This document shows, piece by piece, positions 1 to 8,696 of a DNA stretch of 64,000 bases. Source of the stretch: Solirubrobacter deserti (GTDB lineage Bacteria; Actinomycetota; Thermoleophilia; Solirubrobacterales; Solirubrobacteraceae). A program made the position numbers and the translations under genes. Within the stretch, counting starts at the first letter, position 1; every line of letters begins with the position of its first letter. The notes beneath the pieces were generated by a model. It searched no databases. It had not been told where the DNA came from and saw only the letters and a list, made by a program, of their open reading frames with translations. The stretch spans positions 186,001 through 250,000 of the forward strand of contig NZ_QPKJ02000004.1 in the NCBI RefSeq assembly GCF_003344625.1, read 5' to 3'.

Positions 1-69
1 ACGGGCGGTGGCGCAAGCCGCCTGACCGGCCGCGACCGACGCCGCTCGTGCGGCGGAGTCCGCCCGCCG

Positions 70-75
70 TACCAT
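70..75 (+). promoter_or_regulatory. -10-like hexamer TACCAT before the ECF41 sigma gene
   Basis: TACCAT ends 8 nt before the GTG at 84. This spacing recurs at many starts in the window and fits leaderless transcription. It favours the GTG at 84 over the GTG at 48 as the real start. No good -35 was identified. Confidence 0.35.
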
Positions 76-83
76 CGACAGCC

Positions 84-947
84 GTGGTCTCCGCCGCCGA
101 CATCGACGTGTTCGAGGCGGCGAGGCCGCGGCTGTTCGGCATCGCGTACCGGATGCTCGGCAGCCGGCAGGAGGCCCAGGAGCTCGTGCAGGAGGCGTGG
201 CTGCGCTGGCAGGGCACGGACCGCAGCGCCGTGCGCGAGCCGGCGGCGTTTCTGGCCACGACGGTCACGCGGCTGGCGATCAACGAGGCGCAGTCGGCGC
301 GGGCGCGGCGCGAGACGTACATCGGGCCGTGGCTGCCCGAGCCCGTGGACACGAGCGCCGATCCTGCGCTGGGCGCGCTCAACGGCGAGGCGCTCGAGGT
401 CGGCGTGCTGATGCTGCTGGAGAAGCTGTCGCCGGCCGAGCGGGCGAGCTACGTGCTGCACGAGGCCTTCGACTACTCCTACCGGGAGATCGCGGACACG
501 TTGCAACTGACCGAGGCGAACGCGCGCCAGCTCGCCGCGCGGGCGCGCAAGAAGCTCGCGGGCGGGCGCCGGGCCAAGGCGGACGCGGCCACGCACCGGC
601 GGCTGCTGAACGCGATCGTCGCCGCCGCGCAGGCCGGCGACGTCGCCGCGCTCGAGCGGCTGCTGGCCGAGGACGTCGTCACGTACGCCGACGGCGGCGG
701 GCTCGTCAACGCGGCGCGCAAGCCGATCATGGGCCGCGAACGCGTCGCGAAGGCGCTCGTCGGGCTGGCGGGCAAGTTCTGGGTCGGCGCGAGCTTCGAC
801 GGGCTCGACGCGAACGGCCGGCCCGCGCTGTACGTCCACCGCGACGGCGAGCCGATCGTGGTGGCGTCGATCAACCCGTCGGAGGACGGCGGCGTGGCCC
901 AGATCTTCTTCCAGGCGAACCCGGAGAAACTCCCTGTCACGCGCTGA
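84..947 (+). CDS. ECF41-family RNA polymerase sigma factor with fused C-terminal regulatory domain
   Basis: This is a 287-aa extracytoplasmic-function sigma factor. Region 2 (FEAARPRLFGIAYRMLGS, then EAQELVQEAWLRW) is followed by region 4 (LSPAERASYVLHEAF, then the helix-turn-helix YREIADTLQLTEANARQ). A SnoaL-like C-terminal extension comes next. Three motifs I associate with group ECF41 are visible: WLPEP in the linker, DGGG in the extension and NPEKL near the end. In that group the extension replaces an anti-sigma factor and tunes activity; this is family knowledge, not shown here. The open frame goes back to a GTG at 48, but GTG 84 starts just before conserved sequence and has a -10-like hexamer. 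The next gene is a typical ECF41 partner (oxidoreductase/epimerase class). Confidence 0.9.
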   Translation: MVSAADIDVFEAARPRLFGIAYRMLGSRQEAQELVQEAWLRWQGTDRSAVREPAAFLATTVTRLAINEAQSARARRETYIGPWLPEPVDTSADPALGALNGEALEVGVLMLLEKLSPAERASYVLHEAFDYSYREIADTLQLTEANARQLAARARKKLAGGRRAKADAATHRRLLNAIVAAAQAGDVAALERLLAEDVVTYADGGGLVNAARKPIMGRERVAKALVGLAGKFWVGASFDGLDANGRPALYVHRDGEPIVVASINPSEDGGVAQIFFQANPEKLPVTR

Positions 948-961
948 CCGGGTCCCCGGTC
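935..961 (+). promoter_or_regulatory. Candidate ECF41-dependent promoter for the SDR gene
   Basis: TGTCACG (935-941) is followed, after 16 nt, by GGTC (958-961). From memory the ECF41 consensus is TGTCACA-N16-CGTC, so two bases differ. The -35 overlaps the end of the sigma gene, and the ATG at 971 lies 9 nt after the -10, giving an almost leaderless mRNA. Confidence 0.5.
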
Positions 962-970
962 TGAGCTGAC

Positions 971-1711
971 ATGAAGATCGTGATCATCGGTGGTACGGGG
1001 CAGATCGGCTCCAAGGTCGTCGCCCGCCTGAGCGAGCAGGGCCACGAGGCCGTCGCGGCGTCGCCGCGGACCGGCGTGAACACCCTCACCGGCGAGGGAT
1101 TGCGCGAGGTGCTGGTCGGCGCGGACGTCGTCGTCGACGTCACCAACGCGCCCGACTGGGAGGACCAGGCGTCCCTGGACTTCTTCACCACCTCGACGCG
1201 CAACCAGCTCGCGGCGGAGGTCGAGCTGGGCGTCAAGCATCACGTCGCGCTTTCGGTCGTCGGCTCGCGCGAGATGCCCGGCAGCGGCTACATGCGGGCG
1301 AAGGTCGCCCAGGAGGACTTGATCGTCGCGAGCGGGGTCCGGTACTCGATCCTGCACGCGACCCAGTTCTTCGAGTTCGTGCCGTGGATCGCCGACGCGT
1401 CCAAGGGCGAGGACGGCAAGGTGCACGTCAGCCCCGCGCACTTCCAGCCGATCGCGGCCGACGACGTGGCGGACTTCGTCACGCGCGTCGCGGTGGGCGA
1501 GCCGGTCGGGGCGGTCGAGATCGCCGGGCCGGACAGGCTCGGCCTCGACGAGGCCGTGCGGATGGCGGTGCCGGACGCCGACGTGGTGTCCGACCCGGCC
1601 GTCGGCTACTTCGGCGCGGACGTCGACGACACGACGCTCACCGCGGGCGAGAACGCGTGGCTCGGCGAGCAGCGCTTCGCCGATTGGGTGGGTGTAGCGT
1701 TGCGCGGGTGA
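971..1711 (+). CDS. NAD(P)-binding atypical SDR / NmrA-like oxidoreductase (ECF41 partner)
   Basis: A 246-aa Rossmann-fold protein opening with MKIVIIGGTGQIGSKVV, the dinucleotide-binding glycine motif TGxxGxxG. It contains the VDVTNAPDWED and HHVALSVVGSR segments usual in NmrA/atypical SDR proteins, and no clear YxxxK catalytic pair, which is normal for the atypical group. Such NAD(P)H-dependent oxidoreductases or epimerases are one of the gene types (with carboxymuconolactone decarboxylases) commonly found beside ECF41 sigma factors, so it is probably the sigma factor's target. The substrate is unknown. The stop overlaps the GTG start of the next gene by 4 nt. Confidence 0.8.
   Translation: MKIVIIGGTGQIGSKVVARLSEQGHEAVAASPRTGVNTLTGEGLREVLVGADVVVDVTNAPDWEDQASLDFFTTSTRNQLAAEVELGVKHHVALSVVGSREMPGSGYMRAKVAQEDLIVASGVRYSILHATQFFEFVPWIADASKGEDGKVHVSPAHFQPIAADDVADFVTRVAVGEPVGAVEIAGPDRLGLDEAVRMAVPDADVVSDPAVGYFGADVDDTTLTAGENAWLGEQRFADWVGVALRG
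1695..1700 (+). promoter_or_regulatory. -10-like hexamer TAGCGT before the dipeptidase-like gene
   Basis: It ends 7 nt before the GTG at 1708, inside the 3' end of the SDR gene. It may give the downstream gene its own leaderless transcript. Weak evidence alone. Confidence 0.2.
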
Positions 1712-4035
1712 GGAGAGCGGCGGCGCTCGCGGCCTTGATCGTGTGCGTGTGCGTCGCGCCGGCGAACGGCGCGACGGACCGTTACGCGTACGCGGGCGGG
1801 TGCTACGCCGTCGCCGGGCTCGCGGGCGCCGAGCAGGTGCGCATGCAGGCCACCGCGCTCGGTCGCTACCTGCTCTACCGGCCGGACGGCACCTACGTCA
1901 CGCCGTCCGGCATCAGCGCCGCACCCGCCGACTGGGAGCTGACCGACGAGCTGGCGGCGCGCATAGCGCCCGCAACCGGCTGCGCGGACTTCCCCGAGGC
2001 GCCGCTCAACGCCACCGGCACGCCGACCAGGGGCGCGACCGAGTTCGGTCGCGTCGGCGGCGTGATCGACGGTCACATGCACTGGATGACGTACGAGTAC
2101 TTCGGCGGGCGCTTCCACTGCGGCAAGCCGTGGGACGCGTTCGGGATCACGAATGCGCTGCCCGACTGCGCGGCCATCGAGGGTCCCGGCGGCACCACGG
2201 CCGTGTTCCAGAACTTCCTCAACTACGGCAACCCGGCCCAGCCGCACGACACGCGCGGCTACCCGTTCCTGACCGAGACCAAGGCGAACAACCTCACGCG
2301 TGAGGGCACGTACTGGCGCTGGGTCCAGCGCGCGTGGCTGGGCGGGCTGCGGTTGATGGTGATGAGCGTCAACGAGAACCGCGTGCTGTGCACGCTGCAG
2401 CCGCTGAAGGTCACCGACTGCGACGAGATGGCGACCGTGCGGCGCTCGCTCGACGACATTCGCGCCCTGCAGGACTACGTGGATGCGCAGGCCGGCGGGC
2501 CCGGCAAGGGCTTCTTCCAGATCGTCACCGACCCGTACGCGGCACGGCGCGTGATCAACCAGGGGCGGATGGCGGTCGTGCTGGAGATCGAGGTCTCCGA
2601 GCCGTTCGGCTGCCGCGGCTGGGCGGCGCCGTGCGATCGGACCATGATCGACCGCGAGCTCGACGACCTCTACCAGCGGGGCGTGCGCTCCGCGCTGCTG
2701 CTGAACAAGTACGACAACCCGCTCACCGGCGTGCGCTTCGACGAGGGTGCGCAGGGCACGCTCATCAACGTCGGCAACCTCGTGAGCGCGGGCTCGTTCT
2801 GGAGCGCGAAGACGTGCACCGGGCCGCTGCGAGACAATACGATCGCCGCCGCTGATCCAGGCCTGCTCACGGCGCTCACCGCGCTGACCGGCGTCACGCT
2901 CCCGCCGTCGCCGCTGTATCCCAAGGCGCCGCACTGCAACACGCGCGGGCTCACCGACCTCGGCACGCACGCGGTCAATGCGCTGATGGACAAGCGGATG
3001 ATCGTCAACCCCGACCACATGAGCCAGGCGGCCGTGGATTCCACGCTCACCCTGCTGGAGAAGCGCGGCTACAGCGGCGTGATCTCCCCGCACGGCTGGA
3101 TGGACCCGGGCAACTGGCCGCGGCTGTGGAAGCTCGGCGGGCTCGCGTTCCCCGGCCATTCGAGCGCCGACGAGTACGTCAAGCAGTGGGAGCGGTACCG
3201 GCCGCGGTCGACGCCGTACCGCTTCGGGTGGGGCTACGGCGCCGACCTCGGCGGGCTCTCCACACAGCCCGGGCCCGGCAGCGGTCTGCGCTACCCGTTC
3301 AAGGGCCTGGATGAGGGCGTCACGTTCGACCGCCAGGTCACCGGGCAGCGCACGTTCGACTACGCGCGGGAGGGCGTCGCCACCTACGGGCAGTACGCGG
3401 ACTGGCTGGCGGATCTCAAGCGGGTCGGCGGTTCGCGCCTCGCCGAGGATCTGTGGAACGGGGCGGAGGCCTACCTGGAGATGTGGGAACGCGCCGACGG
3501 CGTCAAGCCGTCGGGGTGCGCGCCACGCAAACAGGGCCTCACGCGCACGCTCAAGCTCGGTGCGCCGTGGACGACCGTGCTGGCGCGCGCCGGCCAGCCG
3601 CAGCAGCGCGAGCGGGCGTGGAGCTGGTGCGTGAACGGCTCGGGCAACCCGCGCGCGGCCGACGTCGCCGTCTTCGGGGACGACGGGCGCGTGGCGGTCG
3701 TCGGCAGCACCGCGCAGGGCCGGCGTACGTCCGGGCTCCCGCCCGTCGGCCGGCGCGTGGGCGGCAAGGTGCGGATCGTCGTCCGCGGCCGTGCGGCCTA
3801 CGAGGTGCGCGGCGGACGTGTGCGTGCGGTGGCGCTGGGCGGCAAGGGCAGCACGCGGGCGGCGCTCACGGCCGGCGTGCGCGAGGTGAGCGCGGCGCGT
3901 GCCTCGCAGGCCCGGCCGCGGTTCGCGGCGGGCGCTCGCGCGGCCACCGCGCCGACCGGCGAAACACTGGCGGGGAGCGGGAATCCGGTAGATGACGCCG
4001 CTCTGACACTCCTCTGCTCCCTGATCGGGACGTAG
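1708..4035 (+). CDS. Secreted amidohydrolase-superfamily protein, M19 renal-dipeptidase-like
   Basis: A 775-aa exported protein. The GTG at 1708 overlaps the upstream stop and starts an N-terminal signal peptide (MRRAAALAALIVCVCVAPANGA). The catalytic part has an early metal-site-like GHMHW motif. Later segments NPDHMSQAAVDSTL and YSGVISPHGWMD recall the 'D-S-H-x-S' and 'S-H-S' regions of M19 dipeptidases. A hydrophilic C-terminal region of about 200 residues follows, with many short beta-like segments. Family members cleave dipeptides or related amides with one or two zinc ions; the substrate here cannot be read from sequence. The frame is open further upstream, but that part overlaps the SDR gene and is not coding. 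Confidence 0.6.
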   Translation: MRRAAALAALIVCVCVAPANGATDRYAYAGGCYAVAGLAGAEQVRMQATALGRYLLYRPDGTYVTPSGISAAPADWELTDELAARIAPATGCADFPEAPLNATGTPTRGATEFGRVGGVIDGHMHWMTYEYFGGRFHCGKPWDAFGITNALPDCAAIEGPGGTTAVFQNFLNYGNPAQPHDTRGYPFLTETKANNLTREGTYWRWVQRAWLGGLRLMVMSVNENRVLCTLQPLKVTDCDEMATVRRSLDDIRALQDYVDAQAGGPGKGFFQIVTDPYAARRVINQGRMAVVLEIEVSEPFGCRGWAAPCDRTMIDRELDDLYQRGVRSALLLNKYDNPLTGVRFDEGAQGTLINVGNLVSAGSFWSAKTCTGPLRDNTIAAADPGLLTALTALTGVTLPPSPLYPKAPHCNTRGLTDLGTHAVNALMDKRMIVNPDHMSQAAVDSTLTLLEKRGYSGVISPHGWMDPGNWPRLWKLGGLAFPGHSSADEYVKQWERYRPRSTPYRFGWGYGADLGGLSTQPGPGSGLRYPFKGLDEGVTFDRQVTGQRTFDYAREGVATYGQYADWLADLKRVGGSRLAEDLWNGAEAYLEMWERADGVKPSGCAPRKQGLTRTLKLGAPWTTVLARAGQPQQRERAWSWCVNGSGNPRAADVAVFGDDGRVAVVGSTAQGRRTSGLPPVGRRVGGKVRIVVRGRAAYEVRGGRVRAVALGGKGSTRAALTAGVREVSAARASQARPRFAAGARAATAPTGETLAGSGNPVDDAALTLLCSLIGT

Positions 4036-4036
4036 C

Positions 4037-4042
4037 TATCCT
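4037..4042 (+). promoter_or_regulatory. -10-like hexamer TATCCT before def
   Basis: TATCCT ends 8 nt before the GTG start of def, consistent with a leaderless transcript. Only 15 nt separate def from the previous gene. No convincing -35 (CTGCTC at 4014-4019 is weak). Confidence 0.35.
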
Positions 4043-4050
4043 GCCGCGCC

Positions 4051-4620
4051 GTGTCTCAGCCTGACGAACGCGCGTTCGCGCTCATCCGCCAATGGGGCGA
4101 CCCCGTCCTGCGTGAGCGGGCGCGCGAGGTCGAGGAGTTCGACGAAGCCTTCGCGCAGCAGGTCGCCGAGCTGGCCGACATCATGCGCGGCGCCGACGGC
4201 GCCGGGCTGGCCGCCACCCAGGTCGGGTCGCTGCGCCGGGTCTTCGTCTACCGGCTGCCGGACGACCCCGAGGACGCGCCCGTGCGGGTGATCGTGAACC
4301 CGCGGATCGTCGAGGCCGGCGAGGAGACCGAGTCCGCCATCGAGGGCTGCCTCTCGCTCGGCAAGGCCCGCGTCCACGTCGCCGTCGAACGCCCGCGCGA
4401 CATCGTCATGGAGGCCCAGGACGCCCACGGCGAGCCGCTGCGCCTGGAGGCCTCCGGCATCCACGCGCGCATCCTCCAGCACGAGGCCGACCACCTGGAC
4501 GGCGTGCTCATGCTCGATCGCACGGTGCCCGAGCACAAGCGCGCCGCGGTGCGGGCGCTCAACGCCGGAGAGGCGTGGCGCCCGCCGCGTCCCGAGGGCG
4601 AAGACGAAGTCGACGCCTAG
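4051..4620 (+). CDS. def: Peptide deformylase
   Basis: A 189-aa metalloenzyme that removes the formyl group from the N-terminal methionine of nascent proteins. All three family motifs are present: GAGLAATQVG (about residues 50-59), EGCLS with metal ligand Cys100, and QHEADHLDG with His144, catalytic Glu145 and His148. Length and motif spacing are normal for type I/III actinobacterial enzymes. It starts at GTG with no obvious Shine-Dalgarno sequence and a -10-like hexamer just upstream. Its 3' end overlaps the convergent giant surface-protein gene by 4 nt. Confidence 0.96.
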   Translation: MSQPDERAFALIRQWGDPVLRERAREVEEFDEAFAQQVAELADIMRGADGAGLAATQVGSLRRVFVYRLPDDPEDAPVRVIVNPRIVEAGEETESAIEGCLSLGKARVHVAVERPRDIVMEAQDAHGEPLRLEASGIHARILQHEADHLDGVLMLDRTVPEHKRAAVRALNAGEAWRPPRPEGEDEVDA

Positions 4621-7600
4621 GGCTTCTTCGCCTTTCCGATCAGCTTCGCCTTCTTGACGCAGGCGGCCTTCTTGGTCTTCTGCGACTTGGTCTTGGTCTT
4701 GAGCGCGTCGCACTTGGCGAGCGCCCGCTCGCGCTTCTCGCACGTCGACTTGCTCTTGCCCTGAAGCTTGCCGCACGCCTTCGCGAGCCGCTTCTCGAGC
4801 GCGGACTGAGGCTTCACCTGCGGGTTCGTGGTCGTCGGCGGGGTGCCGCCGCCCGCGGGCGCGCCGCCGCCACCGCCGGGCGCGCCGCCACCGGCGTGGG
4901 GATTGCCGCCGCCGCCGTTCTCGGTGCCACCACCACCGCCGTTGTTGTCCCCACCCTGCGTCGTGACGATCGTGAACCCGGCGCGCGCCGGGCTCGCGTC
5001 GGCGTTGCCGGCCGCGTCGACGGCACGCACGTCGAACGTGTGCGCGCCGGTGGCCAGCGCCGCCGTCGTGTGCGGCGACGTGCACGGGGCGAATGCGCCG
5101 CTGTCCACGCGGCACTCGAACCGCGCGCCGCCCTCGTTCGCGCTGAACGCGAAGGTCGGCGTGGTGTCGTCGCCCGTCGCGGCCGGGGCGGCTGTGATGG
5201 TCGTGTTGGGTGCGGTGGTGTCGGGCTGGGGCACGACCGGCTTGTCCGTGCGTGTGAGCGCGATGTGGTGCTCGAGGGCCGGCGGCGGGATCGTCACCGC
5301 GTCGCTGGTGACCGTGTCGTAGCCGGCCTTGGCCACGAGGACGCGGTACTCGCCCGCGGACACGTCCCACTGGTACTTGCCGTCCGCGCCCGTGATCTGC
5401 GGATTGACCTTGGGCGAGATGCCCGGGTCGCCGGACAGCAGCGTCACCCACGCGGCGCCGACCTTGCGCTGCAGCGTGACCGTCGCGCCCGTGATCGCGG
5501 CCGCGGCGCGCGCGACGGCCGGCGTGTCGCCCGCCGCGATCCGCTCCGCGTACTTGTCCTTGTCGTAGACGACGCCCTGCGGGTCGATCAGCGTGATCCC
5601 GCCGATCGGCACCGTGAACTCGGCGTACTCGCCGTTCTCGCTGAGCGCGTACGAGACGTACAGGTCGCCCGTGCGGATGCAGTCGAGCTCGAACGTGTAC
5701 TTGTCGCCCTCGACCTTCGACGGCTTCATCCAGCCGGGCGGCGTCAGGGCACCGGCGGTCGGCGCGGCACCCGGCGCGACCTGGAACAGCTCGACGCTGT
5801 CCGCGACCACGTCGCTCGCGCCCGCGTCGATGACGACCGAGACCGCCAGCGTGAGCGCGCGGCTGTCCGGGACGCCCGGGCACGGCTGCACGCCGGCCGC
5901 GTCGGTCTGCGAGCGCGAGACCAGGATGTGGCGCTGGGAGGGGTCGGTGGGGTCGATCGTCTCGCCGATCTGCACGCCGGGCAGCGGAGCTCCGGACGTG
6001 GTCGTCGGCGGACCGACGGTGGGGGGCTGGACGTCGCTCGCCGCGCGCCAGTGCGCGATGGCCGTGGCGTCGAACGTCGTGCCGTCGTGCGTGATCGCCA
6101 GCTCGTCCTTGCCGACCGCGCTGCGGCTCCATGCGATCTCGACCTGGCCGGAGGCGTTCGTGACCGCCTGGCCCGTCAGCGGCGAGCCGGCGCCGGCGAT
6201 CCTCCACTGCAACGTCTCGCCCGCGCGTGGCGTGCCCATGCCGTCGCGCAGCGTGGCCGTCACCCGCTGGGTCGTGCCGACCTGCGGCGTGTCCACCTCA
6301 GGCGTGAGCAGCAGCCGGTCGGCCTCGGCGACCGTGATGAACGCCGTCGCGGTGCCGGACTGCAGCTCGCCGTCGAAGGCGCGGTAGGTGAACGTGTCCT
6401 CGCCGACGTAGCCGGGCTGAGGCTTGTAGTTCCAGCCACCGGAGGTGGACGTCAGCGTCCCGTGCTTCGGCTGCTCCACGACGGTGTACGTCAGATTGTC
6501 GTTGTCGGCGTCGTAGCAGTCGGCGCTGACCCAGCCCGTCCAGGGCTGCTGCACGAGCGTGCGGGCCGTGAAGCACTCGGGCGCGTCGTTGATTCCCTCG
6601 GCAACCTGGAACTTCACCGTCTGCTGAACCTCGAGGTCGCCGTCACGGATGGTCACCGTGAGTTCGTCGGGCCCGCTGTAGCTCTCGGCCGGGCGGTAGA
6701 CGAGCGACGCGGACGAGCCGAAGACGGAGGCGACGTCCGCCGTGCCGTGGTCCGGCTGGTCCGACACGCTGAACGTCAGCGCGGTGCTGTCCTGGTCGAA
6801 GCAGGACACCGACAGGTGCTTGTCGACGCCGGCTTCCGCGGGATAGCGGCCGTCCGGCCCCGCGGTGCCCGCCCAGACGGAGCACTGCGGCGGGTTGTTG
6901 ACCGGGTCCACGACGTCGACCTGCACCACCGACACGAGGCTGTTCGTGCCGTCGCCGGCCCGCAGCTTGAACTCGTCGGGGCCGCGGTGGGTCGCGACGG
7001 GCGTGTAGGTGAAGCTGCCCGAGCCGGGGGAGAACGCCACCGTGCCGTGCGCCGGTTGCTCGGCGACGGTGTAGGTCAGCGGCTCGCCCTCGTCGTCCGT
7101 GCAGGAGTAGTGGCCCGCGTTCGGCTCGCCCGCCTCGGCGCGCCAGCGCTGGCCCGGCCCGGGGAAGGCGCCGCTCAGGCCCGGATGGCAGACCGGGGCG
7201 TCGTTGGCCGCCGCGACCACGGTGAACTTGACGACGTGGTCGGTGTACGCGCCGCCGCTGTCGGTCGCGCGGATGGTGACCTCGTCCGGCCCGCGGTACT
7301 CGGCGTCGGGCGTGTAGGAGAGCCAGGCGACCGAGAGCGGGTAGCCCTGCGGGGGCGTCAGCGAGCCGAGGACCCCGTGGGCGGGCGGGACCTGCACGCT
7401 GTAGGTCACGTTCGCGTTCTCGGGATCGCTGCAGCTGATGCTGCCGGTGGTCGGCTTCCCGTCGTCCTCGGCGGGATAGCGCGTGTCCGGCTGCGGGGGA
7501 GCCGAACCGATGCTCGTCCAGCACGTGGGCGGCGAGTTGACCGGGTCCACGACGCGGAGCTTGAGCTCGAACTCGGTGCTGAGCTCGCCGTCGCCGACGC

Positions 7601-8573
7601 GGACGACGAACTCGTCCAGGCCGCGATACGTCGGGGCCGTCGTGTACCGCACCGAGAACAGGCGTCGCTCATCGACCGTCGCGTTGTCCTGGAAGTCGCT
7701 CAGCTGGCCGTGCTCGGGTGCATCGACGACCGTGAAGGTCAGCGGCTTCCCCTCGGGGTCCCAGCACGAGAGCCCCGCGCGCGAGGGCTCGCCGGCCTCC
7801 ATCAGGTGCCGGTCGTCGGCGGGCGGCAGCGTCGAGAAGTAGGCCTGGTAGCACTGCGGCGCGTCGTCCTGGGGGGCAATCACGTCCACGGCCACGACCA
7901 GCTCGGTCACGGCGAGCCCATCGCTGACGTGCAGCGTGAAGGAGTCCGAGCCGCGATGCGCGGCAGCCGGGGTGTAGCGGAACGTCGCGTACCCGCCCGT
8001 CGCGACCTCCTCGAGGGCGGTCACGGAGCCGTGTGCGGGCTGCGCGTGGACGGAGAAGTCGAACGCGCTGCTGTCCGGGTCGGTGCACGAGATCGTCCCG
8101 CGCGTACGCTCGCCGGCCTGGACCTGGAACGCCTGACCCGGGATCACCGCGCGCGAGTCGATGCTGAGAAAGCAGTTCGGCGGATCGTTCTGGCCGACCC
8201 CGATCGTGAAGCGGACCGTCATCTCCGCGAACTCCTGGGCGGGGTCGGAGACCCGCAGCCGGATCGTGTCCTGGCCGACGTGGGTCGTCCCGGCCGTGTA
8301 GCGGTACCACCCCAGGGCGTCCGGTCCCGTCAACGTGCCGTGGGCCGGCTGCGCGATCACCGTGGGCGTGAGCGTGCCGCCCTCCGGGTCCGAGCAGTAG
8401 AACGAGAGCGCGAAGGGCGAGACGCTGTAGACCTCACCCTGCTCGATCTCGATCGCCGGCGGGTCGACGCACGTCGGCGGCGCCGCGTTCGCGGCGGCGG
8501 GCAGCGCGAAGCTCGCCAGCGCCATCAGCGCAAGGACCAGCAACAGTCGGACACGGCCGGCCGAACGGCTCAT
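4617..8573 (-). CDS. Giant secreted protein with seven Cys-containing Ig/cadherin-like repeats
   Basis: A 1318-aa protein. After the signal peptide (about residues 1-30) come seven tandem repeats of about 100 residues (about 31-750). Each opens with a P-x-C motif (PPTC, PPNC, APQC, PPTC, APVC, PPQC, APEC), carries a second Cys in a 'C-x-D-P/D-E' motif about 30 residues on, then a QPAHGTL-like turn and an RGxDxFTLRVxDG-like strand. The paired Cys suggest one disulfide per repeat. Next come a Big_1-like domain (about 752-845), a carboxypeptidase-regulatory-like segment (ITGADGKYQWDVSAGEYRV), an Ig-like 'APNTTITAAP' domain, a Gly-rich linker (about 1203-1245) and a Lys-rich tail with four Cys. 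No LPxTG anchor is seen. Likely a cell-surface or matrix protein. A purine-rich GGGAGAGGGG precedes the ATG. Confidence 0.8.
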   Translation of the reverse strand: MSRSAGRVRLLLVLALMALASFALPAAANAAPPTCVDPPAIEIEQGEVYSVSPFALSFYCSDPEGGTLTPTVIAQPAHGTLTGPDALGWYRYTAGTTHVGQDTIRLRVSDPAQEFAEMTVRFTIGVGQNDPPNCFLSIDSRAVIPGQAFQVQAGERTRGTISCTDPDSSAFDFSVHAQPAHGSVTALEEVATGGYATFRYTPAAAHRGSDSFTLHVSDGLAVTELVVAVDVIAPQDDAPQCYQAYFSTLPPADDRHLMEAGEPSRAGLSCWDPEGKPLTFTVVDAPEHGQLSDFQDNATVDERRLFSVRYTTAPTYRGLDEFVVRVGDGELSTEFELKLRVVDPVNSPPTCWTSIGSAPPQPDTRYPAEDDGKPTTGSISCSDPENANVTYSVQVPPAHGVLGSLTPPQGYPLSVAWLSYTPDAEYRGPDEVTIRATDSGGAYTDHVVKFTVVAAANDAPVCHPGLSGAFPGPGQRWRAEAGEPNAGHYSCTDDEGEPLTYTVAEQPAHGTVAFSPGSGSFTYTPVATHRGPDEFKLRAGDGTNSLVSVVQVDVVDPVNNPPQCSVWAGTAGPDGRYPAEAGVDKHLSVSCFDQDSTALTFSVSDQPDHGTADVASVFGSSASLVYRPAESYSGPDELTVTIRDGDLEVQQTVKFQVAEGINDAPECFTARTLVQQPWTGWVSADCYDADNDNLTYTVVEQPKHGTLTSTSGGWNYKPQPGYVGEDTFTYRAFDGELQSGTATAFITVAEADRLLLTPEVDTPQVGTTQRVTATLRDGMGTPRAGETLQWRIAGAGSPLTGQAVTNASGQVEIAWSRSAVGKDELAITHDGTTFDATAIAHWRAASDVQPPTVGPPTTTSGAPLPGVQIGETIDPTDPSQRHILVSRSQTDAAGVQPCPGVPDSRALTLAVSVVIDAGASDVVADSVELFQVAPGAAPTAGALTPPGWMKPSKVEGDKYTFELDCIRTGDLYVSYALSENGEYAEFTVPIGGITLIDPQGVVYDKDKYAERIAAGDTPAVARAAAAITGATVTLQRKVGAAWVTLLSGDPGISPKVNPQITGADGKYQWDVSAGEYRVLVAKAGYDTVTSDAVTIPPPALEHHIALTRTDKPVVPQPDTTAPNTTITAAPAATGDDTTPTFAFSANEGGARFECRVDSGAFAPCTSPHTTAALATGAHTFDVRAVDAAGNADASPARAGFTIVTTQGGDNNGGGGGTENGGGGNPHAGGGAPGGGGGAPAGGGTPPTTTNPQVKPQSALEKRLAKACGKLQGKSKSTCEKRERALAKCDALKTKTKSQKTKKAACVKKAKLIGKAKKP

Positions 8574-8592
8574 ACGGAGTTCCCCTCTCCCT

Positions 8593-8600
8593 ATAAAGAC
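8593..8600 (-). promoter_or_regulatory. GTCTTTAT element 19 nt before the giant surface-protein gene
   Basis: On the minus strand GTCTTTAT ends exactly 19 nt before the ATG at 8573. The same octamer lies exactly 19 nt before the ATG at 29927, also a secreted repeat-type protein. It may be a shared -10 element or activator site. Confidence 0.3.
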
Positions 8601-8696
8601 TCGAGCACCGCAGGGGCCGTTGGCGACCGGGTCAGCGCGGATCGAGGCGCAACCGTACAGATCGCCTCGCGCGTCGACCTTCGAACAGTTGTCCAG

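Noticed and set aside
1384..1707. Upstream extension of the dipeptidase-like gene
   Set aside because: It overlaps the SDR gene and lies before a clear signal peptide.
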